This document shows, piece by piece, positions 16,990-25,830 of a DNA stretch of 64,000 bases. The number at the start of each line of letters is the position of its first letter. The first letter of the stretch is position 1. The DNA is from Pseudoruegeria sp. SHC-113 (GTDB lineage: Bacteria > Pseudomonadota > Alphaproteobacteria > Rhodobacterales > Rhodobacteraceae). Location: assembly GCF_025376885.1 (NCBI RefSeq), contig NZ_JAHUBR010000002.1:124001-188000 (forward strand), read 5' to 3'. Made by a program: the position numbers and the translations under genes. The notes below the pieces were generated by a model. The model was not told the DNA's origin and ran no database searches. It saw only the letters and a list, made by a program, of their open reading frames with translations.

Positions 16990-17181
16990 GGCCCAAGGGT
17001 TGGCAAAGCGCCTGCGGCCTGTCAATCCTGTCAGCATCCGCGGAAAGCCTCTTCTTGTCGCCTTGCCCGGTAGCACGCCGGGCTGCCCCCGGCCGCCCCC
17101 TCGTGCGGGAGCAGCCCTCTGGGATTCCCACAAGCGTTTTGGCTAAACTGGCAAAGGCAACATCACAGATCGGGGCAGCCC

Positions 17182-17880
17182 ATGAACATCGTCATCCTCA
17201 CCGGGGCCGGGGTTTCCGCCGAAAGCGGCCTTGGCACCTTTCGCGAAAAGGACGGGCTTTGGACGAAATACGATCTGAACGAGGTCGCCACGCCGCAAGG
17301 CTTTGCCCGCAACCCGGCACTGGTGCACGACTTCTACAACGCCCGCCGCGCCAACTGCCGGGGGGCCGCCCCAAACGCCGCGCACCACGCGCTCGCGCGC
17401 CTGCAGGCGGGCTACACGAAGGGCAGTGTCAGCCTGATCACCCAGAATGTGGACGATCTGCACGAGCGCGGCGGCGCGACAGGCGTGATCCATATGCATG
17501 GCGAATTGTCCCGCGCGCTCTGCGCCGCCTGCGGTCATCGCTGGGATGCGCCTCAAGCCATGGCCCCGGAAGATCCCTGCCCGGCCTGCGGCGCGCAGGC
17601 CACTCGGCCCGACATCGTCTGGTTCGGCGAATTTCCCTATCACATGGAGCGGATCGAAACCCTGCTTGCGGCGTGTGATCTCTTCGTCTCCATCGGCACC
17701 TCGGGCAATGTCTACCCGGCGGCGGGCTTCGCCGAGGAGGCCCGGATCGCAGGCGCACGGACGTTGGAGTTGAACCTTGAACCGAGCGAGGGGATGATCC
17801 CCTTTGACGAGGCCCGCTATGGCCCGGCCACGCGCATCGTGCCCGACTGGGTGGAAGAACTGCTGGCAGGGCAGGCCTGA
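17182..17880 (+). CDS. cobB: NAD-dependent protein deacylase, sirtuin (CobB-like)
   Basis: A 232-residue sirtuin that removes acyl groups from lysines using NAD. Motifs: GAGVSAESG at the N terminus, TQNVDDLH, the catalytic histidine His106 in HMHGEL, and four zinc cysteines (Cys114, 117, 133, 136). Tyr52 and Arg55 in FYNARR are the pair that marks class III sirtuins, which favour succinyl and other acidic acyl groups as well as acetyl. Reversal of acetylation on acyl-CoA synthetases is a known role of CobB, and prpE in this window is a plausible target, though far away. Confidence 0.94.
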   Translation: MNIVILTGAGVSAESGLGTFREKDGLWTKYDLNEVATPQGFARNPALVHDFYNARRANCRGAAPNAAHHALARLQAGYTKGSVSLITQNVDDLHERGGATGVIHMHGELSRALCAACGHRWDAPQAMAPEDPCPACGAQATRPDIVWFGEFPYHMERIETLLAACDLFVSIGTSGNVYPAAGFAEEARIAGARTLELNLEPSEGMIPFDEARYGPATRIVPDWVEELLAGQA

Positions 17881-17893
17881 ACGTCGCTGCGGC

Positions 17894-18370
17894 TCAGGCG
17901 AGCGTTTTCTCAAATCGCCAGACAGTCAGCGGAAACCCGGCCTCGGCTGTTTCCACCTCGATCTCCACCTCGCCCACATTGCGCCAACCCGCCTTCTCAT
18001 AGAAGGCGGCCGCCCGCGCATTGCCCACCGAACAGGCCAGCCACGCCGCCTCAACGCCATCCGCATGCAGCACCGCCTCGGCCTGCGCCATCTGGCGCGT
18101 GGCGAGCCCGGTGCCTCGGGCGGCGCGAGCCACGTAGAACTGGTAGACCTCCGCCCCTTCGATAATGAAAAACCCCAACAAACGGCCTTCCGTTTCCGCG
18201 ATCCATGTGCCGCCCAGATGGGCCGCAACGCGGGGTGGGAAGCTTTTCGGGGTGCGGGCGGCCAAGAGCGCTGCGGGGACGATCCCAGCGTGGGCGTCCT
18301 GCCAGCCCTCGGCCCAAAGCGCGGCGATGGCGGCGGTGTCCTGCGGGGTGGCCTTGCGAAACGTCTCCAT
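17894..18370 (-). CDS. GNAT-family N-acetyltransferase
   Basis: A 158-residue acetyltransferase. The start METFRKATPQDTAAIAALW, the central strand VYQFYVARAARGTGLATRQM with the acetyl-CoA binding loop, and ARAAAFYEKAGWRNVGEVEI near the C terminus match the GNAT fold. The substrate is unknown. It converges with the sirtuin gene, ending 13 bases from it; an acetyltransferase beside a deacylase is suggestive, but nothing shows that it acts on proteins. Confidence 0.88.
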   Translation of the reverse strand: METFRKATPQDTAAIAALWAEGWQDAHAGIVPAALLAARTPKSFPPRVAAHLGGTWIAETEGRLLGFFIIEGAEVYQFYVARAARGTGLATRQMAQAEAVLHADGVEAAWLACSVGNARAAAFYEKAGWRNVGEVEIEVETAEAGFPLTVWRFEKTLA

Positions 18371-18394
18371 GCGCGCAGCCTAGCGCGGGATGGC

Positions 18395-18418
18395 CCGGGC
18401 CTCCAGCCGGAGGCCCGG
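18395..18418. terminator. Strong hairpin between copper-chaperone and acetyltransferase genes
   Basis: A 10-bp perfect stem CCGGGCCTCC/GGAGGCCCGG with a 4-base loop, placed 12 bases past the copper-chaperone stop. It lacks a T-run but its position fits a transcription end for the minus-strand copper operon. Confidence 0.6.
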
Positions 18419-18430
18419 ACTTAAAGGCGT

Positions 18431-18901
18431 TTAGTGCTTGTGAGTGCCGTGTGCGGCTTCACGCTCGTTGTCCACGGGGATCTGCACGGCAATCTCACCG
18501 GCGTTTTCGAACACCAGCGTCACGTCCAGCATCTTGCCCTGCTCGAAGGGCGCGGTGAGGCCCATGAACATCACGTGGTTGCCGCCGCGTTCCAGCATGA
18601 CCATGCCTCCGGCGGGCACTTCAAAGCCCTCTTCGACGTGCATCATCTTCATCACGCCGTCGCCCATGTCCTTATGGGTGTGCAGTTCCACCTTGGCGGC
18701 GGCATCCGAGCGCGCATCGATCAGGCGGTCAGCGGCCTCACCGGTGTTGGCGATCTCCATGAAGGCCGCGCCGGCCTTGGCGGTTGCCCCGGCGGCGCGG
18801 GCGTAGGCGTCGCGCACTTCGATGGTGGCGTCAGCGGCGAAGGCGGGAACGGCGAGAAGCACCGCGGTGGAGGCGGCGAGAAGGGTTTTTGCGAAGGACA
18901 T
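18431..18901 (-). CDS. Periplasmic copper chaperone PCu(A)C
   Basis: A 156-residue exported protein with a signal peptide (MSFAKTLLAASTAVLLAVPA, cut near AFA-AD). The mature domain has the Cu(I)-binding Met/His set typical of the family: VELHTHKDMGDGVMKM, then GGNHVMFMGL, and a histidine-rich tail (HGTHKH). These proteins hand copper to the CuA site of cytochrome c oxidase, usually with Sco1. AGGAG lies six bases before the ATG at 18901; the longer open frame overlaps the upstream gene and is rejected. The upstream CPDC-motif gene is 47 bases away on the same strand. Confidence 0.93.
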   Translation of the reverse strand: MSFAKTLLAASTAVLLAVPAFAADATIEVRDAYARAAGATAKAGAAFMEIANTGEAADRLIDARSDAAAKVELHTHKDMGDGVMKMMHVEEGFEVPAGGMVMLERGGNHVMFMGLTAPFEQGKMLDVTLVFENAGEIAVQIPVDNEREAAHGTHKH

Positions 18902-18948
18902 CTGTGTCTCCTGTCTGTCTGCGTGTCTGTTTTCGGGAAGGAAAGGGG

Positions 18949-19296
18949 TCAGACAACGGCCGGCGGGCCGCGCGTGCGCGGCTGCGGCTGGCAAAGCGAG
19001 GCAAGAGACTGCGGCGGGACTGCAAGATGTTGCGATTCGGGCGCGGAATGGTGGAGACCAGCGCCCCCCTCCGGCAGGAGTGCGGCGAGGCCTGCAAGCG
19101 TGCAGTCCGGGCAGTGGTGCTGGCTGACGGGCTTGCCGTCTGCATCCACCGCCATGACCTGCGGCACAAGGCCGACGCAGAAGACAGCACTGCCTGAGGC
19201 CTCCGCCTGCCCGCGCAAGGCGCCGGTGGCCACGCTTGCGAGCACAAGCGCGATCAGCAGCAGGCCGCGGAAAACATATGGCAGATGCCGGATCAT
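18949..19296 (-). CDS. Small exported protein with a CPDC motif, DUF2946-like
   Basis: A 115-residue protein with an N-terminal hydrophobic signal (YVFRGLLLIALVLASVATGA) and a metal-like motif SQHHCPDCTLAG in the middle, then a His/Pro-rich tail. This resembles small DUF2946-type proteins that accompany copper genes, and here it sits immediately upstream of the PCu(A)C chaperone in one operon. A role in periplasmic copper handling is inferred from the motif and context only. Confidence 0.75.
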   Translation of the reverse strand: MIRHLPYVFRGLLLIALVLASVATGALRGQAEASGSAVFCVGLVPQVMAVDADGKPVSQHHCPDCTLAGLAALLPEGGAGLHHSAPESQHLAVPPQSLASLCQPQPRTRGPPAVV

Positions 19297-19343
19297 ACCC
19301 TGCTTCTACGCCTGCCCGCGCGGCCCTGCCAATGGACAAAAGG

Positions 19344-19373
19344 AAGCGGCCCCGCCGGATGGCAGGGCCGCTT
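19344..19373 (-). terminator. Terminator of rpmB
   Basis: A 9-bp perfect stem AAGCGGCCC/GGGCCGCTT downstream of rpmB; on the minus strand it is followed by CCTTTTG. It also separates rpmB from the copper genes. Confidence 0.8.
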
Positions 19374-19397
19374 GAAAATCAGAACGATCCGAAAGGC

Positions 19398-19688
19398 TTA
19401 GGCAGCGGCTGCCTGGGCTTTCGCGATGTCTTTTTTCACTTTGCGCGCATTGGCGGACAGCTCTTCGTCCTTGGCTTTCGCCAGGAAGGCGTCCAGACCA
19501 CCGCGGTGGTCGACAGAGCGCAGGGCGGCAGCCGAAATGCGGAACTTGAAGCCGCGGCCCAGCGTCTCAGACTGCAGGGTCACGTCGTTCAGGTTCGGCA
19601 GAAACCGGCGCCTGGTTTTGTTGTTGGCGTGGCTGACATTGTTGCCAGACATCGGGCCTTTTCCGGTCAGTTCGCAACGGCGCGACAT
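19398..19688 (-). CDS. rpmB: 50S ribosomal protein L28
   Basis: A 96-residue ribosomal protein. The N terminus [29 protein letters not shown] and the NLNDVTL block are the family signature, and the basic, alanine-rich C terminus ([12 protein letters not shown]) matches alphaproteobacterial L28, which is longer than the E. coli protein. It is a single-gene unit with its own terminator. Confidence 0.97.
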   Translation of the reverse strand: MSRRCELTGKGPMSGNNVSHANNKTRRRFLPNLNDVTLQSETLGRGFKFRISAAALRSVDHRGGLDAFLAKAKDEELSANARKVKKDIAKAQAAAA

Positions 19689-19823
19689 GGCTTTTTCCTC
19701 ATCTCGTGGTCGGCGTCGGGCGGATCCCTATCCGACTCGACAATCAAAACGGGCGCCGCACGGGCAGCACCCAGAAATTCCGTTCGCGGGGTTTACGGCC
19801 AAAGCCGGGGGACGTCAAGCGAT

Positions 19824-20804
19824 TCATTCCGCCTTCTTGAGCACGTCCAGAAGCTGCTGTGCCGCCGCCCCCGGTGCCAGGGTTCCGGCCATCACGGAGG
19901 CCCCCAGATCGGCCATTTGCGCGCGGATCGCTGCATCCTCGGAGAGCCGTGCAAGCAGGCCGTGGCGCACCTCTTCCTCGAACCAGTGGCGCGCCTGCGC
20001 GGCCCGGCGCGCCTGCCAGTGGCCCCGCGCCTTGCGCCACTCGGCCAGCGCCTGCATCTCACCCCAGGCCGCCTGCAGCCCTTCCTCCTGCAGCGCCGAA
20101 ACCAGCATCGCCTTGGGGAAGCCCTCCGGATCCTGCACCCGCTTGCGCAACAGCCGCAGCGCGCCGGTGTAATCGGCGCAGGTGCGGGTGGCGGCGGGTT
20201 TCAGATCGCCGTCGGCCTTGTTGACGAGGATGATGTCGGCAATCTCCATGATCCCGCGCTTCACCCCCTGCAGTTCATCACCGCCTGCGGGGGCCAGCAG
20301 CAGCAGGAAGAGATCGCTCATCTCCGCGACCATGGTTTCGGATTGCCCGACGCCCACCGTCTCGATCAGCACCACGTCAAAGCCTGCGGCCTCGCATAGC
20401 ATCACCGCTTCGCGCGTGCGCCGGGCAACGCCGCCCAGATGGCTCTGGCTGGGGGAGGGGCGGATGAAGGCATTGGGATCGCGCGACAGCCGCTCCATCC
20501 GTGTCTTGTCGCCAAGAATGGAGCCGCCGGAGCGCGTGGAGGAGGGATCAACCGCCAGCACCGCCACTTTCAGCCCCTGCCCCGTGAGCATCATGCCGAA
20601 GCTTTCGATGAAGGTGGATTTCCCCACGCCGGGCGTGCCGGAAAAGCCGATGCGCAGGGCCTCGGGGCCACCGCGCAGAGCCTCCAGCAGGGCACTTGCT
20701 TCAGCGCGATGATCCGGGCGGGCGCTTTCGATCAGGGTGATGGCACGGGCCAGCGCGCGGCGCTCCCCGCGCTGCACGCCTTTGGCGAGGTCTGAAACAT
20801 TCAT
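19824..20804 (-). CDS. meaB: Methylmalonyl-CoA mutase-associated GTPase MeaB
   Basis: A 326-residue G3E-class P-loop GTPase that protects and reloads the B12-dependent methylmalonyl-CoA mutase. Visible motifs: the P loop GTPGVGKST (about residue 55), DPSSTRSGGSILGDKTRM, the switch region IETVGVGQSE and the guanine-specificity NKAD. The start is either this ATG or the GTG one codon before; no clear ribosome site decides. The mutase itself is not in the window. Together with prpE (55-57 kb) it points to propionate use through propionyl-CoA and methylmalonyl-CoA. Confidence 0.93.
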   Translation of the reverse strand: MNVSDLAKGVQRGERRALARAITLIESARPDHRAEASALLEALRGGPEALRIGFSGTPGVGKSTFIESFGMMLTGQGLKVAVLAVDPSSTRSGGSILGDKTRMERLSRDPNAFIRPSPSQSHLGGVARRTREAVMLCEAAGFDVVLIETVGVGQSETMVAEMSDLFLLLLAPAGGDELQGVKRGIMEIADIILVNKADGDLKPAATRTCADYTGALRLLRKRVQDPEGFPKAMLVSALQEEGLQAAWGEMQALAEWRKARGHWQARRAAQARHWFEEEVRHGLLARLSEDAAIRAQMADLGASVMAGTLAPGAAAQQLLDVLKKAE

Positions 20805-20927
20805 CACGGGTTCTCGGCAACCTTTCGCTTCCTGCGCCGCCCGCCGGGTTGACGGCTTTACGGGTTTCTTGCCTTGATCGGGGCAAGGTGTCCAGCATCC
20901 GGGCCCGCGAGCAGAAGGTTTTTCAGC

Positions 20928-21668
20928 ATGTGTTTTCCCCGTTCCCGCCGCTTTCCCGGCCTGATCCTTGCCGCTTCCGCCATCGCCCTAGGCGCTTTCG
21001 CGCCCGCCCTCGCGCTGGCCGAGGAGGCGGTCTTCGACGTCTCCCTGCGCGGCATCAAGGGCGGCACGCTGACGCTCTCGGCGGTGGAAAACGGCAACGC
21101 CTATGCGGCCAGCGGGGTGGCGCAGACAACCGGGCTCGTCGGCACGATCGCAAGGTTTCGCTACACGGCCAAGGTGAAGGGCAGTCGCTCCGGTGAACGG
21201 TTCACGCCGCAGAGCTACGAAGAAGTGGAATCCACCAGCCGGCGGGAGTCCACCTCCACCATGGAGTACCGGCGCGGCGTGCCCGTTGTCGTGTCGGGGC
21301 GCGAAAACCGCAAGCCGCGGGACTGGGACATCGACCCGGCCACACAGGGCGACGCGGTGGACCCGCTCACCGCGCTCCACATGACCCTGCGCGCCGTACC
21401 AGAGGCCCGCGTCTGTGAACTTGCGGTCTTCGTCTTCGACGGCCACCGCCGCAGCAAGGTTACCCTGAGCAACCCGAAGCGCACGGAGACGGGCTTCACC
21501 TGCAAAGGCGAGTACCGCCGCGTGGCGGGCTACAAGCCGAAGGACATGGAGGAACGCACCTCCTTCCCCTTCACCGCCGAAATGGCCCCGGCGGGAGGCG
21601 GAACTTACCACGTGCAGCAGATCACCGCCGCATCGCTCTATGGCACTGTGACGATGAATCGCCGATAA
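20928..21668 (+). CDS. Exported DUF3108-type protein
   Basis: A 246-residue protein with a Sec signal peptide (MCFPRSRRF then a hydrophobic run ending ALALAE). The mature part has the pattern of DUF3108 proteins: VFDVSLRGIKGGTLTL, FRYTAKVKG, a central DPLTALHMTLRA and CKGEYRRVAGYKP. These are predicted beta-rich envelope proteins with no known activity. The ATG at 20928 is the first with a fitting signal sequence; an earlier in-frame start adds residues that do not look like a leader. hrpB starts 7 bases after its stop, so the two are co-transcribed. Confidence 0.86.
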   Translation: MCFPRSRRFPGLILAASAIALGAFAPALALAEEAVFDVSLRGIKGGTLTLSAVENGNAYAASGVAQTTGLVGTIARFRYTAKVKGSRSGERFTPQSYEEVESTSRRESTSTMEYRRGVPVVVSGRENRKPRDWDIDPATQGDAVDPLTALHMTLRAVPEARVCELAVFVFDGHRRSKVTLSNPKRTETGFTCKGEYRRVAGYKPKDMEERTSFPFTAEMAPAGGGTYHVQQITAASLYGTVTMNRR

Positions 21669-21675
21669 GGGCGGC

Positions 21676-24111
21676 GTGACACAGACAGAGCTTCCCATTG
21701 AAGAGGCCCTCCCGGGCCTGATCGCCGCTCTCAAGGCCGAGGGCCGCGCCGTGCTGCAGGCCCCGCCTGGCGCGGGCAAGACAACCCGCGTGCCGCTTGC
21801 GCTGCTGGAGGCAGGCCAGCAGGGGCGTATCCTGATGCTGGAGCCGCGCCGCCTTGCCGCCCGCGCCGCCGCCGAGCGCATGGCCGCCACGCTCGATGAG
21901 CCCGTAGGCCAGACGGTTGGCTATCGCATCCGGGGCGAGGCCAAGGTGAGCAAGGCGACCCGCATCGAAGTGGTCACCGAAGGCATCCTGACGCGGATGA
22001 TCCAGTCCGATCCGGAGCTTTCCGGTGTAGGCGCGGTGATCTTCGACGAATTCCATGAACGCTCGCTCAACGCCGATCTCGGCCTCGCGCTCTGCTGGGA
22101 GATCCGCGAAGCCCTGCACGAGGATCTGGTGCTGCTGGTGATGTCGGCCACGCTGGACGCCGAGCCGGTTGCGCACTTGCTGGGCGATGCGCCGATGATC
22201 ACCTCGGAAGGGCGCAGCTTCCCGGTGGAAACGCGCTGGCTGCCGAATCCCCTGCCCGCCCGCAGCCGCTTCCCGGAAGCGATGGCCAATCTGATCCGGC
22301 AGGCGGTGGCAGAGACGGAAGGCAGCCTTCTGTGCTTCCTGCCCGGCGAGGGCGAAATCCGCCGTGTGCAGGCGCTGCTGTCGGATCTGCCAGGCGATGT
22401 GGCGGTGCATCCGCTCTTTGGCGCGATGGAGTTCAAGGCCCAACGCGCCGCCATCGCGCCCGCACAAACGGGGCGCAAGCTGGTGCTGGCCACCTCCATC
22501 GCCGAAACCTCGCTCACCATTGAAGGCATCCGCGTGGTGGTGGATGGCGGCCAGGCCCGCCGGGCGCGCTTTGATCCGGCCTCGGGCATGTCGCGGCTGG
22601 TGACGGAGAAGGTGACGAAGGCCGAGGCCACCCAGCGGCAGGGCCGCGCCGGGCGCGTCGCGCCGGGGGTGTGTTACCGGCTCTGGACAAAGGGCGAGGA
22701 AGGCGGGCTGCAGCCCTTTCCGCCGGCGGAAATCGAAAGCGCCGATCTGGCAGGCTTTGCGCTGGAACTCGCGCTCTGGGGCGCGAAGGACACCGGCGAT
22801 CTGGCCCTGCTCACCCCGCCGCCGCCCGGTGCATTGGCGGAAGCGCAGGCGCTGCTGCAGCGGCTCGGCGCGCTGGATGCGGCGCTGGCGATCACCGATC
22901 ACGGCAAGGCCATTGCCCGCCAGCCGGTGCACCCGCGCCTTGCCCATATGCTGCTGACCGCCGGCAAACAGGCCGCGCCGCTCGCGGCCCTTCTGGCAGA
23001 GCGCGACCCCTTGCGCGGCGCGCCCGTAGATCTGGACCTGCGCCTGCGCGCACTGCGCGATCCGAAGTCCGTCTCGCCCCCGCCGCACCCCGCAGCGCTG
23101 GCCCGTATCCGCGAGGAAAGCCGCCGCCTTGCCAAGGGGCTGCCCGAGGCTGCGCGCCGGAGCACCGGCGAAATGGCCGCGCTCGCCTACCCGGACCGCA
23201 TCGGCCTGCGCCGCAAGGGCGAAGCCCCGCGCTGGGTGCTCTCCGGCGGCAAGGGCGCGCATATGGACGAAGGCGACCCTTTCGCCTCCGCCCGGCTGCT
23301 GGTGGCCACGGATCTGGACGGCGACGCGCGGGAAGCAAAGATCCGGCAGGCGGCGCTGATCAGCGAGTCCGAGCTGCGCGGCCTCTTTGCCGACCAGATC
23401 CATTGGGTGAGCCTCTGTGAATGGTCCCGCCGCAGCCGCAAGATCGAGGCCCGGCGGCAGGAGAGGCTCGGCGCCCTAGTGCTGGAAGACAGGCACTGGC
23501 CCGACGCCCCCCCCGAAGCCCGCGCGCTGGCGGCGCTGGAAGGGCTGCGCGACATCGGCCTGCGCCTCACGCCCGCCGCAGACCGCTTCCGCGCCCGCGT
23601 CACCCTGCTGCGCGACGGTGGAGCGGATCTGCCCGCGATGGAGGATGAAAGCCTGCTTGCCTCGGCGGAAGACTGGCTGCTGCCGCACCTGACGGACGTG
23701 CGTTCCGAGGCCGATCTGCGCGCGCTCGATCTGCTGGAACCCCTGCGCCAGCGGCTGGACTGGGACCAGATGCAACTTCTGGACCGCGAAGCGCCAAGCC
23801 ATTTCACCTCTCCGCTCGGCAACCGCATCCCGATCGACTACGCGGGCGAAGCCCCTGCAATCGAATTGCGTCTGCAGGAGATGTTCGGCACCACGCGGCA
23901 CCCGACGGTTGGCCCCCAACGCCTGCCGCTGCGCGTCACCCTGCTCTCCCCGGCGCGCCGCCCTGTTCAGACAACGATGGACATCCCCGCCTTCTGGGCG
24001 ACCTCCTACGCGGATGTGCGCAAGGACATGCGCGGGCGTTACCCGAAACACCCCTGGCCTGAAGATCCGACGCAAGCGGACCCGACACTGCGGGCCAAAC
24101 CGCGCACCTAG
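21676..24111 (+). CDS. hrpB: ATP-dependent helicase HrpB
   Basis: An 811-residue DEAH-type helicase. Motif I is APPGAGKTTRVP (about residue 29), motif II DEFHER, motif III SATLD, and motif VI QRQGRAGR, followed by helicase-associated and HrpB C-terminal domains (LLPHLTDVRSEADL, PLRVTLLSPARRPVQTT). In some bacteria HrpB has been linked to RNA handling, but its general role is poorly known. The GTG at 21676 has AAGGGCGGC just upstream and the protein begins at the expected place before motif I. Confidence 0.95.
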   Translation: MTQTELPIEEALPGLIAALKAEGRAVLQAPPGAGKTTRVPLALLEAGQQGRILMLEPRRLAARAAAERMAATLDEPVGQTVGYRIRGEAKVSKATRIEVVTEGILTRMIQSDPELSGVGAVIFDEFHERSLNADLGLALCWEIREALHEDLVLLVMSATLDAEPVAHLLGDAPMITSEGRSFPVETRWLPNPLPARSRFPEAMANLIRQAVAETEGSLLCFLPGEGEIRRVQALLSDLPGDVAVHPLFGAMEFKAQRAAIAPAQTGRKLVLATSIAETSLTIEGIRVVVDGGQARRARFDPASGMSRLVTEKVTKAEATQRQGRAGRVAPGVCYRLWTKGEEGGLQPFPPAEIESADLAGFALELALWGAKDTGDLALLTPPPPGALAEAQALLQRLGALDAALAITDHGKAIARQPVHPRLAHMLLTAGKQAAPLAALLAERDPLRGAPVDLDLRLRALRDPKSVSPPPHPAALARIREESRRLAKGLPEAARRSTGEMAALAYPDRIGLRRKGEAPRWVLSGGKGAHMDEGDPFASARLLVATDLDGDAREAKIRQAALISESELRGLFADQIHWVSLCEWSRRSRKIEARRQERLGALVLEDRHWPDAPPEARALAALEGLRDIGLRLTPAADRFRARVTLLRDGGADLPAMEDESLLASAEDWLLPHLTDVRSEADLRALDLLEPLRQRLDWDQMQLLDREAPSHFTSPLGNRIPIDYAGEAPAIELRLQEMFGTTRHPTVGPQRLPLRVTLLSPARRPVQTTMDIPAFWATSYADVRKDMRGRYPKHPWPEDPTQADPTLRAKPRT

Positions 24112-24112
24112 C

Positions 24113-24225
24113 TTTCATCTTGGCAAACCTACCCCCGCCGGAGGCATGAAGTCTCTGGCGCTTCGCGCCAGACCGGGGCGGGGGCTCTGCCCCCGCACCC
24201 CCGAGGTATTTACAGCGAGAGGAAA
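24113..24225. repeat. Dispersed double-hairpin repeat, copy A
   Basis: A GC-rich element filling the gap between the convergent hrpB and yejF genes. It contains two perfect hairpins: TCTGGCGC/GCGCCAGA with a TTC loop (24154-24172) and GCGGGGGC/GCCCCCGC with a TCT loop (24178-24196), bordered by TTCATCTTGGCAAA and GAGGTATTTA. Nearly identical to the copy at 60889-61003, with more divergent relatives at 30117-30190 and 46589-46659. Probably acts as a two-way terminator. Confidence 0.85.
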
Positions 24226-24228
24226 GGG

Positions 24229-25830
24229 TCAGGCGCTTTTGTCGGTGATGTCGAAGGCCGCGGCCATGAGGGTGCGTGTGTAGGGATCTTGCGGGTTTTC
24301 GAAGATCTCATCCCGGCTGCCGGTTTCCACCACATCGCCCTGTTTCATCACGATCACCTTGTGGCTCAGCGCTTTGACCACTTTGAGATCGTGGCTGATG
24401 AAGAGATAGGCCAGCCCGTATTTCGTCTGAAGGCGGCGCAGGAGATCGACGATCTGCACCTGCACCGTCATATCGAGCGCGCTGGTGGGTTCGTCCAGCA
24501 CCACCATCTTGGGGCGCAGGATCATGGCCCGCGCGATGGCGATACGCTGGCGCTGGCCGCCGGAGAATTCATGGGGGTAGCGGTCCATCGTGGCCGGGTC
24601 CAGCCCGACCTCGGCCATGATCTCTCCCACCTGATCGCGGAAGGAGCGGCCATCTTCGGTGCCGTGGATTTCGAGGCCCTCGGAGATGATCTGCTCCACC
24701 GTCATGCGGGGTGACAGCGAGCCGTAGGGATCCTGGAAGACGATCTGCATGTCCTTGCGCAGATCGCGCATCTGTTTGGAGGAAAACCCGTCGATCCCTT
24801 TGCCCTGGAACACGATGCGCCCCTTGCTTCCGATCAGCCGCATGATGGCGAGCGCCATCGTCGTTTTGCCGGAGCCGCTCTCGCCGACGATGCCGAGTGT
24901 TTCGCCCTGCCGCACCGAGACGCTCGCCTCGTTCACCGCCTTCACGTAGCCCACAGTGCGTTTCAGCAGGCCGCGCTGGATCGGGAACCAGACGCGCATG
25001 GCCTCGGTGGAGACGACTTCAGCCGCACCAGCCGGGACCGGATCGGGGGCGCCGGACGGCTCGGCCGCCAACAGCTTCTGGGTGTAGGGGTGCTGCGGAT
25101 TGGCGAAGATCTCGGCCGTGGGGCCGGTTTCCACGATCAGCCCGTCTTTCATCACACAAACGCGGTCGGCGAATTTGCGCACGATGCCCAGATCATGGGT
25201 GATGAACAGCAGGCTCATGCCTTCCTGTTTCTGCAAGTCCGAAAGCAGTTCGAGGATCTGTGCCTGAATGGTGACGTCGAGCGCCGTGGTCGGCTCATCG
25301 GCGATCAGCAGTTCCGGCCCGTTGGCCAGCGCCATGGCGATCATCACCCGCTGGCGCTGCCCGCCGGAGAGCTGGTGCGGATAGGCCGAGAGCCGGCTTT
25401 CGGCATCACGGATGCCCACTTTATCGAGCAGATCGAGGATCTTCGCGCGCGCCGCCGTGCCGGAAAGCCCCTGATGGATCAGCAGGCTTTCGGCAAGCTG
25501 CTTCTCGATCGTGTGCAGCGGGTTGAGCGAGGTCATCGGCTCCTGAAAGATGAAGCTGATATCGTTGCCGCGCACCCGCCGCAGGGTGGCCTCGTCGGCC
25601 CCCACGAGTTGTGCGTCGCCATAGGTGACGCTGCCCTCGACCGTGGCCGAGGACGGCAAGAGCGAGACGGTTGAGAGCGCGGTAACGGATTTGCCGGAGC
25701 CGGATTCGCCCACCAGCGCGACCGTCTCGCCCTTGCCGACCTCGAAGGAGACGCCTTTCACGGCTTGTACGGAGCGTCCGTCCTGCCGGAAAGAGATGGT
25801 GAGGTCCTTGACGGAGAGAACGGAGCTCAT
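24229..25830 (-). CDS. yejF: Peptide/microcin-C-type ABC transporter, double ATPase YejF
   Basis: A 533-residue protein with two complete ABC ATPase domains in tandem. Each has a Walker A (GESGSGKS, at about residues 40 and 315), a signature (LSGGQRQR and FSGGQRQR), and a Walker B ([12 protein letters not shown] and [12 protein letters not shown]). It powers uptake of oligopeptides through YejB/YejE; in E. coli the same system imports microcin C. Its ATG overlaps the yejE stop by 4 bases. Confidence 0.95.
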   Translation of the reverse strand: MSSVLSVKDLTISFRQDGRSVQAVKGVSFEVGKGETVALVGESGSGKSVTALSTVSLLPSSATVEGSVTYGDAQLVGADEATLRRVRGNDISFIFQEPMTSLNPLHTIEKQLAESLLIHQGLSGTAARAKILDLLDKVGIRDAESRLSAYPHQLSGGQRQRVMIAMALANGPELLIADEPTTALDVTIQAQILELLSDLQKQEGMSLLFITHDLGIVRKFADRVCVMKDGLIVETGPTAEIFANPQHPYTQKLLAAEPSGAPDPVPAGAAEVVSTEAMRVWFPIQRGLLKRTVGYVKAVNEASVSVRQGETLGIVGESGSGKTTMALAIMRLIGSKGRIVFQGKGIDGFSSKQMRDLRKDMQIVFQDPYGSLSPRMTVEQIISEGLEIHGTEDGRSFRDQVGEIMAEVGLDPATMDRYPHEFSGGQRQRIAIARAMILRPKMVVLDEPTSALDMTVQVQIVDLLRRLQTKYGLAYLFISHDLKVVKALSHKVIVMKQGDVVETGSRDEIFENPQDPYTRTLMAAAFDITDKSA

